Assembly (NCBI GenBank): GCA_947846985.1
Contig: CANTUZ010000001.1
Location: forward strand, 3,286,001-3,350,000
DNA from: Fratercula arctica
Taxonomy: Eukaryota > Chordata > Aves > Charadriiformes > Alcidae
DNA: 64,000 nucleotides
Direction: 5' to 3'
The translations under genes were made by a program, and so were the position numbers. The notes below the pieces were generated by a model. It did no database searches, was not told where the DNA came from, and worked only from the letters and a program-made list of their open reading frames with translations. Position 1 is the first letter of the stretch, and every line of letters begins with the position of its first letter. Shown here one piece after another: positions 1 to 12,690 of this stretch.

Positions 1-1342
1 GGAGAACGCGGTGCTCAGTACTTTGGAAAAGCTGACTTTTAAAGTCATTTGCCTGTGTTGGGGCTATAAATACAACCCCCCTTCTCCTGAGGCCCTGCAA
101 GGCAGTCCTTTCCCCTCCTTGAAAAGGGTTGTAGGTGCTGAACAGTTTTGGCTGAAGCCTGGGGTCAGTTAGCTTGGTCGGTAGAGAGCTGGCTCCCGAC
201 CAGAAAACACAAAGTGGATGTAAATGGTAATTTCTGTAGCCAAGGCAATTTTCAGATGGGGAGAGGAAAAAGAAGTGAATAACAGAGTGAAGTATAGTGT
301 TGGCTGAGACAGAGAAAAAAGTCAGATAAATTACACTTAAAAAGTGACTTTCCTGTGGTAGTGATTCCTTATGATCTTTTTGAGCCACCCCCATCACGCC
401 GGAAGATTTTTAGGGGGTTTCTTAGCACACAGCACTTTCTGTTTCTCTTTCTTCTTAAAATGCCAGCCATTATTCCAATGAAACCTCTTAATTAATTAAC
501 ATTCAGCTCTGTGACGTGAAAGTCGATCAGGGGCTGAGGATCAGGCCCACCACTTTGCGGCAGTCCCAGCGGTTTCGGTTTTGTGCTTTCCCTGCCCAAG
601 ATCTTGCATTTTGACATATTGCTTCAATACAGCACATTTTATGACACCTTTGCTGGAGGGCCAAAGGCCACATTCCTTCTATCTATACTGCATGCAATTT
701 TCATTCTCTTGTCTTCAATGCATTATAGAAATTTTTCTTTCTCTCTTTTTCTTTCTTCCCCCCCCAGGATATTGTGGGTTATTACCTCAATCCTTTTTCA
801 GCTGAGGAAGGTTTGAGGTAATGACCTGAAACTTCCTGGAAAAGATCCCAAAAAGCCCCAAATGGAAACCACATGCAACATATTAGGGACCCTCAGTGCA
901 TAAAGAAACATTAGTTCAAGTAACGAGAATGTACATTGATCAGCTACTTATGTACCAGCTGGTAAAAGGCATGTATGATCAGCAATGCACGAGAACCGAG
1001 TGAGGGAATTAGTTGATCTACGAAGTTATAGCAAGAAAGGTGTAAAATATATTTTCTCTTTTAGGAACTAGTTTCCTTAATCACCATCCTTGCAGCTGGG
1101 TCAGGGATCTGAGTCTTTGTGGTAGCAAAAAACTGGAAGAGATCCACAGAACCTGCATGACGCCAAATGCTGTCGGGTTATGAACCCACGGAGCCCCACC
1201 GACGCTCGCTTGATGCTGTAGTATCAATGAGGAAATGCCTGAGAACTTTTTATTGTTACCGCAGGGAGAAAAGAGTTTTCTTTTTCTCTATGCCCAGTTA
1301 AAATAATTTCCTTTTTCATCAGCGACAAGAAAAAGCGTTGTC

Positions 1343-1343
<1 letters not shown>

Positions 1344-1373
<30 letters not shown>
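1344..1373. repeat. Poly-C run (30 bases)
   Basis: An uninterrupted C30 on the plus strand (G30 on the minus strand). It could form a G-quadruplex or i-motif. The length reported here may be affected by sequencing error. Confidence 0.95.
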
Positions 1374-1374
<1 letters not shown>

Positions 1375-2645
1375 CAATCCTATAGTTCTACTGGGACAAG
1401 CGAGAGGGGATCATGATAAAATAGCCATTTTGGCCCGCCTCCAGGAAGGTATTTCAGCTCTTGATTTCCACTGAAGTCCAATGCACTCATGGAAGTGAAG
1501 GCGAGTTAATACTAAGTGGCTCTGGGCCTTTGGTGTTGCAGAGCCATCGCGTCATCTGATGTAAATCTCACTGTGCTCTACCATGGGAACACGACTTGTG
1601 CTTTTTTGGAGTATTGTTTTATTTAACCCAGATGATGCAATACAGCCCAGAGCCCAGTGGTATCCATTCTTCTTCCAAACAAAGGACAACCTCCTGCCAC
1701 AGAAAGATGCAAAGTATCAAGAGACCTGCAAGAGTAAGACCAACTTGGGTGCTGCAATCCAGTATCACCTGTCACACCTGTGGAGGAATGTGAGCTGTGA
1801 CAACTGCCATCTCCCAAACACGCTAATCTGGAGACCTCCAACACCCCCAAACACAACAGAAGAAGGAGCCACCAGCAAAACAGTCCCTCTGTGAACACAG
1901 CGAGAGGATGCTTATGGTGGGGGAAAGGACCCTCACATATAGCTTCCCTTCCCTTCTTTCCCTTCCAATGAAGCCACACTAGATAGCATAAGTTAATGAG
2001 AGCAGAACAACGACTTTTGAACCATGAAGTCCAGACAGTTGCCAACTCTCATGACTTTATGGTTTGGGTCCTGATGTTTATTGTTTTTCTTAAAGCCCCA
2101 GTTCCAGGAGCTGAATATATGGCCTTTCATTTCTCCCTCCCTCTGGGGGGAAAAATACAAAAAGGAAAAAAAGAAAAAAGAAAAGAGTTTACTTTAGCCC
2201 TCATGAATGTTGAAAAAGCTAGAATATATATATCCTGAGTGTGCCTAAATGTTCCAAAACCAAGGAGTCAATGGAAAAGAATCCAGAGTGCATCAATTCT
2301 CATGATTTCTAAGCCAGTCTCAGAATTTATGAGCCTGCTGCTTCACAATTCATCATTTCTTCATGATTGGCAGGGGTGCAATGGAATATAAGAAGCAGCT
2401 GAGAGGAAGAAAAGGCAAAGGCTAGATGTTTGACCTGGTTCTCCATGGTGGGGTGGGCTGGGCAATTATTTACAGTAATTCTTCTGCACCTCAGTTTAGT
2501 ATCCAAAATTGCCTTGCCTGTCACTTTTGCATGTCAAAGTTGTAAATTTGTAAAAAAAAAGGCTTGAATTGGAAACAGTTTGGTAACAAGTTCAGGAAAT
2601 TTTGGAATATTGTTCCACTTCTATTTTATTCAGTCCACGATTTCC

Positions 2646-2650
<5 letters not shown>

Positions 2651-2676
<26 letters not shown>

Positions 2677-2677
2677 T
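2651..2677. repeat. Poly-T run (27 bases)
   Basis: An uninterrupted T27 on the plus strand, with no recognisable SINE or LINE body next to it. Confidence 0.97.
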
Positions 2678-3962
2678 GCCTCCTGCCCAGCAGTCGTTTT
2701 GCAACAGGTCTTTGCCCTGGGCATGGCCTTTTTGCACATTAAGAAGCACAAAAGAAGCGGAGAATAAAAGGCGACCTCATTTTTTGTTTTCACAGGTTTC
2801 CTAAGAGAAGAGGTTTGCCATCTGGGTGGAAATCTGACAAAACATCACAGGAGGGGTTGAGCCCATCAGCCAAGCTGAACAGCTGTGGGGAAGCTACATG
2901 AAAACCAAATCACTCCACTGGAATAATTTATTGTGGCCGGCTTGCGGGGATAATAACAAAAAGACATTTGGCTCTTTTATCTGCTCTTGCAGTGTGAGGT
3001 CCCATGCCAGACATTTGCAAAGCACGGTTTTCAAGCTACGGTGAGAGCTTCACCTGGGACGTTGTGCAGGAGTCAACTAGGAGGAGAAATGGCACGTGGT
3101 ACCTCTGTGGCTCTGTGCTGTGGTATCTCAGGGCTTCACAGTCCATCTCTTCGCCATGGCCTGCTGGTGAAGTTCTATTAATTGTCCTGTGTTAGTTCTA
3201 GATTGTTAATGCCCAACCAGAGATATTTCTGGTCCTTGGCTTGTGGTGGTCGTATTTCTGTTGGGTGAAAGTCACACAGCCAAAAGCACTGGTCTGATGC
3301 ACTGCCACTGGGGTGTTGGGACAGGGGACACCTCAGACCATCTCACCTTCTCTCTTACCACCAGGAAAGTAGCACATTGGGCTTAGGATCACTTTTCATC
3401 ACCTGGGTCCTCCTGAATCTGGATGGCCTATAGGTTATCATTTGGGTCCCAGATCTCCTCCACCTGAAAATACCCTGCCAGACTGTGACCTCCTTGCCTT
3501 TGGTTCTCAAGAATATAGCACTGTCTACCTTCTCTTTTGGCTAGATGCATGCCCAGATGACTGCACTGACTTTACTATTAATCAGAGGTAATTTACCTCT
3601 CTAGGACTAGATGCTGGCAATTAGCAGTGAAAGTACTTCAATCAAAACAATCAAAGAAATAAATATTAGGGAAAACAGAGAGAAATAAGGTCTGCTGAGA
3701 AACCACTTCCAATTTGGCAGGGTAATGCTCAGGCACGTTCAATGAAAGTTCATTTAACTTTCAAAACAAAACAAAACAAGACAAATAGTATTCCTGCAGT
3801 CCAAGAAGTGCTGGTCGAAAGGGATCTCTGGAGGTCTCTCATCCACACAAACGTGAAAGCAGCACACAATTTATTGCTTGTTGTATTTGCCAATACAGAA
3901 AATGGTTTGGCGTTACCCATCTTTCTAACTATTCCTCAAGTAGCCTGAGGCTGGTTTTAGAT

Positions 3963-4048
3963 CACTCCTTGAATAACCCCAGCTCCCTCAAGCTCTCCTT
4001 GTAGGTCTTGCACTCCAGGCGTCTGACCACGTTGGTAGATTCCCAGAG
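3963..4048 (-). repeat. Old internal CR1 fragment
   Basis: Read in reverse, the sequence gives VVRRLECKTYKESLRELGLF. This corresponds to CR1 ORF2 '[17 protein letters not shown]'. It lacks the CR1 3' UTR and octamer tail, so it is an internal scrap of a diverged element, cut off on both sides. Confidence 0.75.
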
Positions 4049-5074
4049 CTTTGTGTTTCTGGTTTTAAATCTCATCTGGAAGGAAGGTGGGCCAAGATAG
4101 GGGCAATGCAAGGAAATCAGAAAGAGCCTTCCCTCACAAGAGGGCTGGCTCAGTTTTGGGACCTCGAGGAATTTGCATGTCTCTGAAAAGATGCTGGTAA
4201 GTGCAAGCGCAGATTTAGTGGGTAGGCTGGGAAAATCCATCATCTTTTCCCTCTTAGCACTGCTCCATCTATCACACACGCAACGCTACAAGATGAGGAG
4301 CCAGACTGCTGCCCTTCTTTATGTTACAGCTCCCTGTAGCCCTGCAGCACTTGAGCCCGAATTCAGAGGTCTCTCAGACTGTTCCTTGGCAATGGAGCAT
4401 AACACACAGCATGTAGTTCGTTCTGCCTTTCCATTATAAACCTCTTTTAAGTTGCATGTGACTTTGCCACACTTCAGCAATTCAACTTGACATTTCCTAT
4501 GCCTCGGGCTGATTTCTTGGTGAGAAGCTTGCATAAAACCGGTCCCTCAGCTTGTGAACATTAAGTGGCTTTGCCAAAGTCTTATTTTTTACCTTTTTTT
4601 TTTTTTAATTCACAGGGTCGGATTCTCAGCTGGTGTCTACAGTTCACAATTGCTATGTACCTATGCCAGCTGCTGCTGCTATCTCGGCAAATTGCAAACT
4701 GTGCAGAAAGCATTATGTTTTCATGGTACTGTTAATTCTTATTAGGCATGAGCCTTTTTTTTCCTTTCTCAGTCAGGGCTTGCCTGGGCCATGGTTGCAG
4801 CGAGCTCAGGTCCCTGTTGTGTGATGCAAAGCCTGAGAGCTGGGGAGCATCACGTGCCAAGTGTCTGACTCAGGTTTGGCACAAATCTTGCCAAGATAAT
4901 GCTGATACTTGGATGTTTCTGCATGATGCTCAAAAATGTGTCTCAGAGAGTGAGGTGTCTCATCTGAATGACTTCCAAACAAGTGATCTTTTATTTTTTG
5001 TGCTTTGAATTGCAACTTTCATTTAAAGTACCTTCTTGCTTTTTCTCCCAGAAGTTGATGTGTAACGTCTTTAC
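4049..5074. other. Intergenic sequence, no feature seen
   Basis: No repeat or exon was recognised. A short T-run is at about 4595-4607. Confidence 0.45.
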
Positions 5075-6014
5075 CAAGACCTCTTTTATCAATGATCTGG
5101 ATGAGGGGACTGAGTGCACCCTCAGTAAGTTCGCAGATGACACCAAGTTGGGTGGGAGTGTCGACCTGCATGAGGATAGAAAGGTGTTACAAAGGGATCT
5201 GGACAGGCAGGATCAATGGGCTGAGGCCAATGGTATGAGGTTCAACAATGCCAAGTGCTGGGTCCTGCACTTGGGTCACAACAAGCCCAGGCAGTGTTAC
5301 AAGCTTGGGGAGGAGTGGATGGAAAGCTGCCCGGCAGAAAAGGACCAGGGGTGTTGGTGGACAGCCAGCTGAATATGAGTCAGCAGTGTGCCCAGGTGGC
5401 CAAGAAGGCCAACAGCATCCTGCCTTGTATCAGGAACAGTGCGGTCAGTAGGACTGGGGAAGTGATCCAGTGCCTGTACTTGGCACTGGTGAGGCCCCAC
5501 CTCGAGTGTTGAGTCCAGTTTTGAGCCCCTCACTCCAAGACAGACATTGAGGTGCTGGAGCGTGTCCAGAGAAGGGCAACGGAGCTGGTGAGGCGTCTGG
5601 AGCACAAGTCTTGTGAGGAGCGGCTGAGGGAGCTGGGGGTGTTCAACCTGGAGAAAAGGAGGCTGAGGGGAGACCTTCTCGCTCTCTACAGCTCCCTGAA
5701 AGGAGGGTGTAGCCAGGGGGGGTCGGTCTCTTCTCCCAAGGAACAGGTCATAGGACAAGAGGAAATGGCCTCAGGTTGGGCCAGGGGAGGTTTAGATTAG
5801 ATATTAGGAAAAATTTCTTCACTGAAAGGATTGTCAAGCATTGGACCAGGCTGCCCAGGGAAGTGGTGGAGTCACCATCCCTGAAGGGATTTAAAAGATG
5901 GGCAGACATAGTGCTTAGAGATATGGTTTAGTGATGGTTTTTGTCAGAGTTAGGTTGATGGTTGGATCCAATGATCTGAAAGGTCCCTTCCAAGCTAGGC
6001 AATTCTATGATTCT
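5075..6014 (+). repeat. CR1 LINE 3' end
   Basis: This plus-strand copy encodes [40 protein letters not shown] and further reverse-transcriptase C-terminal sequence, down to [15 protein letters not shown]. Several frame breaks follow. It ends with attctatgattct at 6002-6014. It shares the [10 protein letters not shown] subtype with the copy at 39908-40497. It lies tail-to-tail with the next CR1, 55 bp away. Confidence 0.94.
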
Positions 6015-6069
6015 CAGCCCAGGTACAGTGGACTCCCAGACATCAAAAGGAAAGCCCACCTACCTCATT

Positions 6070-7006
6070 CATAGAATCATAGAATCATAGAATCTTCATG
6101 GTTGGAAAGGACCTTTGAGATCATCAAGTCCAACCATACACACACACACGAAAAAAACCCACCCTACAATCTCTGTCACTAGAGCACGCCCTGAAGTGCC
6201 AAATCTACACGTTTCTTAAATACCTCTAGGGATGGTGACTCACCCACCTCCCTGGGCAGGCTGTTCCAGTGCCTGACCACTCTTTCAGTAAAGTAATTCT
6301 TCCTAATATCTAGGACCATTTCCTCTGGTCCTGTCATTATTCACCTGGGAGAAGAGGCCAACACCCACCTCTCTGCACCCTCCTCTCAGGGAGTTGTAGA
6401 GGGCAGTGAGGCCTCCCCTCAGCCTCCTCTTCTCCAAACTAAACATGCCCAGTTCCCTCAGCCTCTCCTCACATGGCTTGGTCTCCAGACCCCTCACCAG
6501 CTTGGTAGCTCTCCTCTGGACACGCTCCAGCACTTCAATGTCCCTCTTGCACAGAGGGGCCCAGAACTGAACACAGCACTCGAGGCGAGGCCTCGCCAGT
6601 GCCGAGTACAGAGGCACCATCACTTCCCTGCTCCTGCTGGCCACGCTATTCCTGATACAAGCCAGAATGCTGTTGGCCTTCTTGGCCACCTGGGCACACT
6701 GCTGGCTCATGTTAAGCTGGCTCCACCAGCACCCCCAGGTCCTTTTCTGCTGGGCAGCTTTCCAGCCACTCTTCTCCAAGCCTGTAGCGTTGCTTGGGGT
6801 TGTTGTGACCGAAATGCAGGACCCGGCACTTGGCCTTATGAAACCTCATACAGTTGGCCTTGGCCCATTGATCCAGCCTGTCCAGGTCCCTCTGTAGAGC
6901 CTTCCTACCCTCACGCAGATCAACACTCCCACCTAGTTTGGTGTCGTCTGCGAACTTACTGAGGGTGCACTCATTGCTTGGGGTTGTTGTGACCGAAATG
7001 CAGGAC
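6070..7006 (-). repeat. CR1 LINE 3' end with internal 33-bp duplication
   Basis: The plus strand opens with three perfect copies of catagaat (6070-6093). Read in reverse it gives the C-terminal part of the CR1 reverse-transcriptase [63 protein letters not shown], then [20 protein letters not shown] and [20 protein letters not shown]. At its 5' end the coding sequence is interrupted just upstream of ECTLSK by a 33-bp segment (6974-7006). This is identical to internal positions 6790-6822. A CA microsatellite (about 6139-6150) lies in the 3' UTR. Confidence 0.94.
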
Positions 7007-9355
7007 ACATTGCAAGGGAAGATCTGGCTAATTAGCCAAACCCAGACTTCCACATGGCTCCCCTGATGCTAGGATTAGTACTTGTATATGGGTGACCAAA
7101 GTGCCTAAATGACAGTATGTCGGTTAACTTTCCAGTTTGCCCTTCCCAAACAGCCTTTTCTTTTCTTTTGTTCCTCCCAACAACCCAAACAAGATATTTC
7201 TGCTCTGGTTTGCGCAGCCAAAAAAAATTAATCTTCTTTTAAAATAGTCGTGTGTCATCTGTTAAAAATAATCTTGTCAAGGCCTGTGCAGGCCTTGAAA
7301 AATGTGCTAATATTAAGCAGATTTTCCTATTAAAATCCCCATATCCCGTGCAAGGTCAGTCAGTTCAGTTCGCACACTCCAGGAAAGACAAATAACGACA
7401 TTAATGGCTGTACCTGGTAAAAAATTAACTACAGTCAACTAAGTTTCTAAGGCAGTCATGGGGTCAGGGCTGTAATGTGTTAATTACCCACACGGGGTAG
7501 TCGTCAGGCTAAGCCCTCCTCACTGAGTGGTTATATCAGTGTGATGTACATCCTACGTCTGTGAACCTGAAAAGAAATTGGGTTTTTGCTGCCTGTGGTG
7601 ACTTCTTGTATTTCACAACGCGGGCCTGAGGGCTGGGCAAGCTGGGCTGGGGAAATTTAGCTGTTGGGGACACATTTGGGGTAAGTCAGCAAGGAGGCAG
7701 AGATTGAGGGGCCTCAAGTGAGGTCCCTCATGGAAGGACTGAGCTCTTCTGTGCAAACCCCTCATGTTCATGAAGGTAGGCTCATTACTGTCCTCTACAT
7801 GCTCTAAAATGCTGGTTGCATCTTGGGGCATGGCTGGAAAACATAGCAAATCTGTACTTTTCTGCAGTTTGCCACACATATGTCTTTCTCGCATACCTTT
7901 TCCATCTCTCCATCTGCTCATAAGGACTCAGGACCAGCCTCTTGCTTTGTGTCAGTATTGTAGAGTCCCAGATACAGGCATCCATCTGTACGGGTCCTGC
8001 TCATGGAGGAGCTGCTCTGGAAAGGACCAAGTACCACGGAACTTCTCCTCATCCTATCTGTATCACAAAGCAGAAACTTGCAAGGCTCAGCCTCCCCCCA
8101 GTTCCTCCTCTTTTCCCTTTTATTTCTCACAGAGGAAACTACCAGTCACCCAACCCACAAAAGCCTCCAGGGAGAAGATGTAGAAACCTCAGATCTGAAA
8201 ATCTCAGGCTGATCCTCCTCTCCCTCCCTTCTCCCCCCTTCCCCTTGCTTGAGCCATATTTGAGAGCAATACCAAAGGAACCGGCAAACAATATTTTCTA
8301 TTCATGCCCCCGCACACTTGAGCCAAGGAGAAGTGAACCAGCCTCCACTGGCCCCAGGCTTCCCAGTGCTTCCCGGGATCAGTGACCATACAAACACATC
8401 CCGGTTCCACTGAAGAGGGCTCGGGCACCCGGCCCTGCTGCTGGAAGTACCTCACAATCCTGCCTTGTGGCTGCCTGTTACTGCAGCTTGGTCCTGCCAA
8501 GGTAAGAGCCATCTGAAGGATTGGTCTGCCTTGAGAACCAGACTGGCCTGGAAAGTCATGCCAAGATTTCGGAGGGTTTTCGGTTGGAGAGGGGTGGTGC
8601 ATTCATCGGTTTTATTTAGAAAATGAGGGCTGTGCCATGGTTGGAGCATGTTCTGTTTTCCATGCTGGCTTAAATGTTTTTATGCTGCTTCATGGTGTAA
8701 TTTTACAGATGCTTCAATATTAAAACCTTTCCCAGTTGCAAATGGCATAATCATAGCAGGCAGATGCTGGTCCTTCAGGAGAGCTGGGCACCTCCATCAA
8801 CTTCACATGAAGCCAAGTCAAGTCATTTAGATAAAAGCTTGAAAATGTGTCAAGAGCTCTTTGGTCTTCTGTCCTTCAAGTGAGGCCGAGATTGTTGGGT
8901 GAGGGCTTAGCTGTGCTGTTTGTGGCTGTTGCATGCAGAGGAGCTCTTTTAGCGGGTAACTAAACATTGTGGACACCTCCAGGTCTTAGAGATAAGTGGA
9001 GAAGGCCATGGGAGACCACCAGACAAAAGTAATTAACTATCCAAAACCCCAATTGTATGCATGGGAATACGAAGGGATCTTACTATAGTTACCTCAGGTA
9101 ACTTTCATGCCAGCTTCATTTCTATGTAACACCTTCTCTAGCCCCTTAATCAAACATCCCTGTTTTAACAGGGCTTTCAAAAGCAGGCTGCATCCCCTGC
9201 CTGCCACATGAAACACTGAGCAGACCCATCAAACAGCTGATTGCTAAAGGGAAGGGGTGGAGTGTAACTCTTTCAATGCCCAGAAAAATGTTTGGGTTTA
9301 AGTATGAAGAACAGGTGAGGAGTAGGAACGTCTGGTTGCCATTGTCCATGCAACC
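7007..9355. other. Intergenic sequence, no gene recognised
   Basis: No repeat was recognised beyond the CR1 pieces on either side. Several overlapping open frames of up to 147 codons at 7.6-8.6 kb share no family motif and look like chance frames. Confidence 0.45.
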
Positions 9356-9515
9356 AGAGAAGTTGTGGCTGCCCCATCCCTGGAGGTGTTCAAGGCCAGG
9401 TTGGATGGGGCTTGGAGCAACCTGGTCTAGAAGGGGGTGTGCCTGCCCAGGGCAGGGGGTTGGAACTAGGTGATCTCTAAGGTTGTTTCCAATCTAAACC
9501 ATTCTATGATCCTAT
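9356..9515 (+). repeat. CR1 LINE, short 3' terminal fragment
   Basis: The fragment starts within the last ORF2 codons (gagaagttgtggctgcccca, equivalent to REVV.AP). It carries the 3' UTR and ends with attctatgatcctatg at 9500-9515, two terminal octamers. Confidence 0.92.
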
Positions 9516-12402
9516 GCTCCACAAATCACGCTGATTTGCACCCGTAATCCATGTAGCATGTGATGAGTTTTTCTGTCTATCTGCCTGTCGTCCTCTCAGC
9601 GTCTGGTCTCACAAGCAGGTACAGCAGGTGCTGCAGTGGGTGTGCATTTGGGTAATGACCCTCTGCTGCCTGCAGCAAAAGCATTAAGTTAGGCAACTTA
9701 ATTGCAGGAGTTTGCTCAGTACTGCCATTCCCAGGCTTAAACTTTTCAACTGCTCATTTTGTAAGAATTGCAAGTACACTGAGATATCTGCTGCAGGTAC
9801 TGGCTGCCATGGCCATTTCAGAGCCAGCCTCAAACTATCCTACAATTTTCTAAACCAAATTCCTTGGCCAATATATCTTTTCCATGCAGCCGTTTCTGGC
9901 CTGCAGCCAGACCCTTGCGTGACATTTCCCCCCTGGCTTTACGAGGAATTCCTGTCTGTGGCTCTGTGTAGTTCTTGTGTCTCTTGGAGGAGGTGCCCGT
10001 GTCCATCCTGCTCCCTCAGTGCAATGGCCATTGCTGTAAGCCCATTGGTAGCCCACTTAGAGGTCCTTGCTCTGGAGTTCATTATACTCCAAGAATGACA
10101 GAGAACAATTATTTGGAGAAAGCGAGGTATAGAAAAGTGCAGTCAAATTTTCTTCCTCATCCACAAATCGTCTTAAAAAAAACCAACCCCAAAACAATGG
10201 GTATTTTTGTGATTTCTACAGAAAGATCACAATCATAGATACCACAAGAAAGTGAGGTAGTCCTTTTCTAATTCATGTTTATATATTGGATTGATCTTTC
10301 CCCCTAGCTACATCTACATATTCAAAAATCAGATGCCTACAAGGGATCACAGCAGTCATCCAATCTGTTGTTCTGTTAGTACAGACAGAAATACTCAACC
10401 AGCAATTCCTGCACCAAGCCCACAACTAGTTTGCTGGCTAACGTCTATATTTAGAAAGGCATTCGATCTTGATTTAGGGACTTCACATGATGAAGGACTC
10501 AGCACATCTTTAGATAAGCCACCCAAAGGGGTTTTTATGCTTCCTGTGAAAAGCGAAACGTGCCTTATCACTCTTCCGAATTTATCTGGTCCCTGCTTCC
10601 AGTTGTCGCATCTGGTGACACTTCTGATGGCTTTGCAACCTCCACTGAAACCTATAGAAAACACAAAGGTGCCACTCACTGGTTCCAGTAATTCACGTTC
10701 ATGAAGAAAAAGCACACAGAGGAATGAGGGATTTGGGGTCCTTATTTACACTGAAACCTTATCAAGCCTGAGTGGAAGCAAAAATTGGACCCAAGATGTG
10801 CAGCCCAGCCCATGGCTGTGAAGTGATTCAGTGGGGTCAGGCTGGGTGAGAGCCTGTTTGGAAAGGGTTTATCTCCAGGAGGGTAAGAGGGAGAGCTGTG
10901 GTCAGGGCAGGCTGTAGACCATCAGCGGGAGATGCCAAAGCACCAATCCTTTTATTTTAAATAAGCAGCTTGGCTCCTCAGCTGGGCTCGAGCCCTGCAG
11001 TGCTCTTGTTTTACAGAGGTTGCATTACTTGACATCATCATGGCCTCCTGAAATCCAGCCAGATGGTTGGTGCCTGGTTGCACCTCTCAGGTTGTCTCTT
11101 CTCCACCGCACACGGCAGCACTGAGGTAGATGGACCACATCAAGTGGAGGCACTGGGAGATTTCCTCCATCTTATCTCCCATGTGCTGCGAGATGGGGCC
11201 ACCAAGTCCTGCCCACCATGAGGCAAGGTCCCAAGCATGGCTGATGGGCACAGAAAGGGACTTCCCCAGCCTTCCAGCACCGTGAGGTTTGGCATAGGGA
11301 AGAGATAGACATTGTGCATTGTCCTACCTGCACCTGAGTTTCAGCTCTGCCCACTAGGCTGCAAAGCAAGGGCCAAATCTGCGTCTCTGGAGGTGATGCC
11401 CTCAGAGTTTGTGACATCCTGATCTAAATCTCAGCATGTGTGCATGGATCACATCCCTCTGGTTAAGTCTCCTAGATGTTATTTTTGTTGATAAGCACTT
11501 GGGACACATCAGACCTTTTAAAAACACCATGATAAACAGAGGGAGGGGGAAAAATCAACCAAACCCCCCCCCCCCCCAAAAAAAAAAAAACCCAAACAAA
11601 AAACCTACAACTTAAACATAAAATATTGCAACTAGCAGAGAGATCAGGCTGCAAGTTTTATATCCCTGGAGACAACAGCCAAGGCCCTGAATCTACCAAT
11701 AACTTAAATAGAAATGGGAAAAAAACCCTATGCTTTGATTTTAAAGGGTTTTACTTAATTTTTAGAGGAGGTGGGCAAATGTGCACACTTGTATCTCCAA
11801 GTGTGGGCAGGGATCAAAACTAAGCAACAGCACAAGCACCCATGCAGCACGTTAACCCACCTGCTGTGAGTTTACCGCTGCAGAAGATGATAATAACTTC
11901 TCTGGAGAGGCCACTGCCAGATTGCTGTGCATTAATGGTGTCCCTTATCCCCCACAGCCTCTGCTTCTCCTCCCTGGGGGCTGGCACTCCGGAGAGTCTC
12001 TGGGCTCTGCCTGGAAACCTAAACCTGCTAAATCCCTCCCTGGAAGAGCCTGGAGGCTTGCAAGCATTTTCCGCCCGAGGTGGACATTTAACACTAACCA
12101 GAGCAGTGCTCCTGATACCAAATGGGATGCTGCTTTCCCAACCCCTCACCCCTAATCTGCACCGGGCACACTTGTCGTTGCTGCAGGAACATTCATTGAC
12201 ATCAAAATTCCCCTATCAGCGCAGTGGGGGCTGAAAGCATCTCTACTGCATGTGCGCAACCTCATGGAAACCAGCTGATGTTGCATTTGCTCGTTAAGTT
12301 TAGCCCCCGCTGCAGGTGATTTGGGTTAAAGGGAATTTGTGGTTCAGAGCCAGGCACTTCACATTGTCCTTGGGAGGTCTGCTCACCTTCCTACACCAGG
12401 GT
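9516..12402. other. Intergenic sequence, no gene recognised
   Basis: This is unique-looking sequence. A C14 run followed directly by an A13 run lies at 11564-11590. Open frames of 137 codons (10291-10704 plus) and 128 codons (9712-10098 plus) have no recognisable domain. Confidence 0.45.
11564..11590. repeat. Adjacent C14 and A13 homopolymer runs
   Basis: The sequence is a run of 14 C followed immediately by 13 A, in an A-rich context. Confidence 0.95.
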
Positions 12403-12690
12403 CATAGAATCAGAGAATCGTTGGAGTTGGAAGGCATGTTTAAAGGCCACCTAGTCCAACCCCCTGCCATGAGCAGGGACATCTTCAACTAGACCAGGTT
12501 GCTCAGAGCCCCGTCCAACCTGACTTGGAATGTTTCCAGGGATGGGGCATCTCCCACCTCTCTGGGCAACCTGGGACAGTGTCTAACCAGCCACAGCGTA
12601 AAACGTTTCTTTCTTGTAGTTACTCTGAATTCACCCACTTTCAGTTTAAAACCATTATCCCTTCTCCTGTTGCTACAAGACCTATTAAAA
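12403..12690 (-). repeat. CR1 LINE 3' fragment, diverged
   Basis: The plus strand begins catagaatcagagaatcgtt. It continues through the CR1 3' UTR (cctagtccaaccccctgcca) to a diverged end of ORF2 (gggatggggcatctcccacc, then ctgggcaacctgggacagtg). It fades out after the cttctcctgttgctacaaga region. It is more decayed than the copies at 34, 40 and 61 kb. Confidence 0.88.

Larger units (their letters stand above)
1..3962. other. Intergenic sequence, no gene recognised
   Basis: Apart from the C30 and T27 tracts, I see no repeat or exon that can be assigned. A strong splice-acceptor-like sequence at about 740-767 is discussed as a finding. Open frames up to 140 codons near 1.6-2.0 kb overlap on both strands and have no domain. 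Confidence 0.45.

Noticed and set aside
2651..2677. T27 run as the tail of a minus-strand retrogene
   Set aside because: No recognisable gene-like body lies to the right in reverse orientation, and no target duplication was seen.
10291..10704. 137-codon plus-strand frame
   Set aside because: No domain, biased composition or exon boundary signals. A frame of 106 codons overlaps it on the other strand, as expected for chance.
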